DNA from: Melaminivora suipulveris
GTDB taxonomy: Bacteria; Pseudomonadota; Gammaproteobacteria; Burkholderiales; Burkholderiaceae_C
Direction of reading: 5' to 3'
Length of the DNA stretch: 64,000 nucleotides
Assembly: GCF_003008575.1 (NCBI RefSeq)
Contig: NZ_CP027667.1
Coordinates: 3,558,001-3,622,000 of the forward strand
The number at the start of each line of letters is the position of its first letter. The stretch's first letter is position 1. Below the pieces are notes generated by a model. That model saw only the letters and a list, made by a program, of their open reading frames with translations. It made no database searches and was not told where the DNA came from. Of the stretch, positions 63,202 to 64,000 are shown piece after piece. The translations under genes were made by a program, and so were the position numbers.

Positions 63202-63822
63202 ATGAACGACTCCACTGCCTTGCTGATCGTCGATGCGCAATATGGCTTCATGCCCGGTGGCGGGTTGCCGGTGGCGGACGGCGACGCCATCGTGCCGGTC
63301 ATCAACCGCATCGCGCCGCGCTTTGCCAACGTGGTGCTGACGCAGGACTGGCACCCGGCCGACCACGTCTCTTTCGCCGCCAACCATCCGGGCCGCGCGC
63401 CGTTCGAGACCATCACGTTGCCCTACGGCGAGCAGGTGCTGTGGCCGGTGCACTGCGTGCAGGGCACGCGCGACGCGGCGCTGCACGACGACCTGCGCGT
63501 CGACCACGCGCAACTGGTCATCCGCAAGGGCTTCCGGCAGGGCATCGACAGCTACTCGGCTTTCGTCGAGGCCGACCGCCGCACGACCACCGGGTTGGCG
63601 GCGTACCTGCACGCGCGCGGCATTCGCAGCGTCGTGCTGTGCGGGCTGGCGACCGACTACTGCGTGGCCTGGAGCGCGCTGGACGCCCGCGCCGCCGGGC
63701 TGGAGGCCACCGTCGTCGAGGACGCCTGTCGCGCTATTGACTTGAATGGCTCGCTGGCCCGCGCCTGGGCCGACATGGCGGCCGCCGGCGTGCGGCGCAT
63801 CATGTCGGAGCAGCTCGCCTGA
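63202..63822 (+). CDS. pncA: nicotinamidase (isochorismatase fold)
   Basis: A 206-residue protein counted from MNDSTALLIVDAQYG (an ATG five codons earlier is possible; neither has a strong ribosome-binding site). Catalytic residues are Asp in VDAQYGFMP, Lys in VIRKGF and Cys in LATDYCVAW. The metal-binding DWHP is present. It deamidates nicotinamide in NAD salvage. Confidence 0.88.
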   Translation: MNDSTALLIVDAQYGFMPGGGLPVADGDAIVPVINRIAPRFANVVLTQDWHPADHVSFAANHPGRAPFETITLPYGEQVLWPVHCVQGTRDAALHDDLRVDHAQLVIRKGFRQGIDSYSAFVEADRRTTTGLAAYLHARGIRSVVLCGLATDYCVAWSALDARAAGLEATVVEDACRAIDLNGSLARAWADMAAAGVRRIMSEQLA

Positions 63823-63844
63823 TGCGGCGCTCCGCCGCTTCAAA

Positions 63845-64000
63845 TCAGATCCCCAGTACCTTGGCCACGTAATCCGCGTCCTTGTCGCCGCGCCCCGACA
63901 GGTTGACCAGGATGTGCTGGTCCTTGGGCAAGGTCGGTGCCACGCGCATGGCCCAGGCGACGGCGTGGGCGCTCTCCAGCGCCGGGATGATGCCCTCCAC
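63845..64000 (-). CDS. trpB: tryptophan synthase beta chain, C-terminal end (rest outside window)
   Basis: The last 51 codons, including [16 protein letters not shown] and [18 protein letters not shown], are the conserved C-terminus of TrpB. The gene continues past the right edge. Confidence 0.92.
   Translation of the reverse strand: MEGIIPALESAHAVAWAMRVAPTLPKDQHILVNLSGRGDKDADYVAKVLGI

Overview
The window is high-GC proteobacterial DNA and reads as a Comamonadaceae-type betaproteobacterial chromosome (Acidovorax/Alicycliphilus/Diaphorobacter-like) carrying an integrated conjugative element (ICE). The housekeeping set at the right end (alaS, trmB, gluQ, bpt, aat, pncA, trpB) and a dispersed repeat near 54.3, 56.85 and 63.1 kb of a kind I associate with that family support this. 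No genus can be fixed from sequence alone.

Region 1 (1-20.3 kb) is a resistance island with the gene order I remember for GIsul2: integrase, AlpA, IncQ-type repA and repC with three 22-bp iterons, then a resolvase, ISCR2, a glmM remnant and sul2. Two things have been loaded into it. The first is an IS26-bounded segment (2962-8346) holding tetR-tetA(C) and flanking DNA like the pSC101/pBR322 backbone. The second is an In4-like class 1 integron (IS6100, orf5, sul1, qacEdelta1, aadA1, dfrA1, two identical aac(6')-Ib-type cassettes, attI1, intI1) that ends just upstream of the resolvase gene, in its probable res region.

Region 2 (20.3-24.6 kb) is an IS5-family element that cuts off an acr3 arsenite-efflux gene, followed by arsA, arsD, a 23-codon relic that looks like the start of an arsI/cadI gene, and arsR, all on the minus strand.

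Region 3 (24.7-49.0 kb) is the conserved core of a PAGI-2/ICEclc-type ICE, all on the minus strand. From its integrase inward it runs: integrase, a conserved unknown, AlpA, ParA, a HicA-like protein, ParB, DUF2857, STY4528-type, PFL_4669-type, DUF3158, SSB, topoisomerase III, then a run of small unknown genes, a DUF3577-like protein with a doubled domain, a DUF3275-like protein, a DNA-methylase-like protein and a large helicase. The ICE is inserted at the 3' end of a tRNA-Gly(CCC) gene at 49241-49314. Its far end lies outside the window.

The least explained signal is in 27.0-35.7 kb. Nearly every gene there starts directly after a GC-rich hairpin preceded by a CCACCC-type motif. Three of those leaders also carry a second upstream block of three consecutive hairpins whose stems change in a compensatory way. 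This looks like a family of structured 5' leaders (RNA regulators) shared by an ICE regulon.

Region 4 (49.2-64.0 kb) is host chromosome: tRNA-Gly, alaS, a GGDEF diguanylate cyclase, trmB, gluQ with a repeat element inserted in frame, a FAD oxidoreductase, pirin, bpt, a GH15 enzyme with two short-chain dehydrogenases and an esterase, aat, a nicotinamidase, and the 3' end of trpB.
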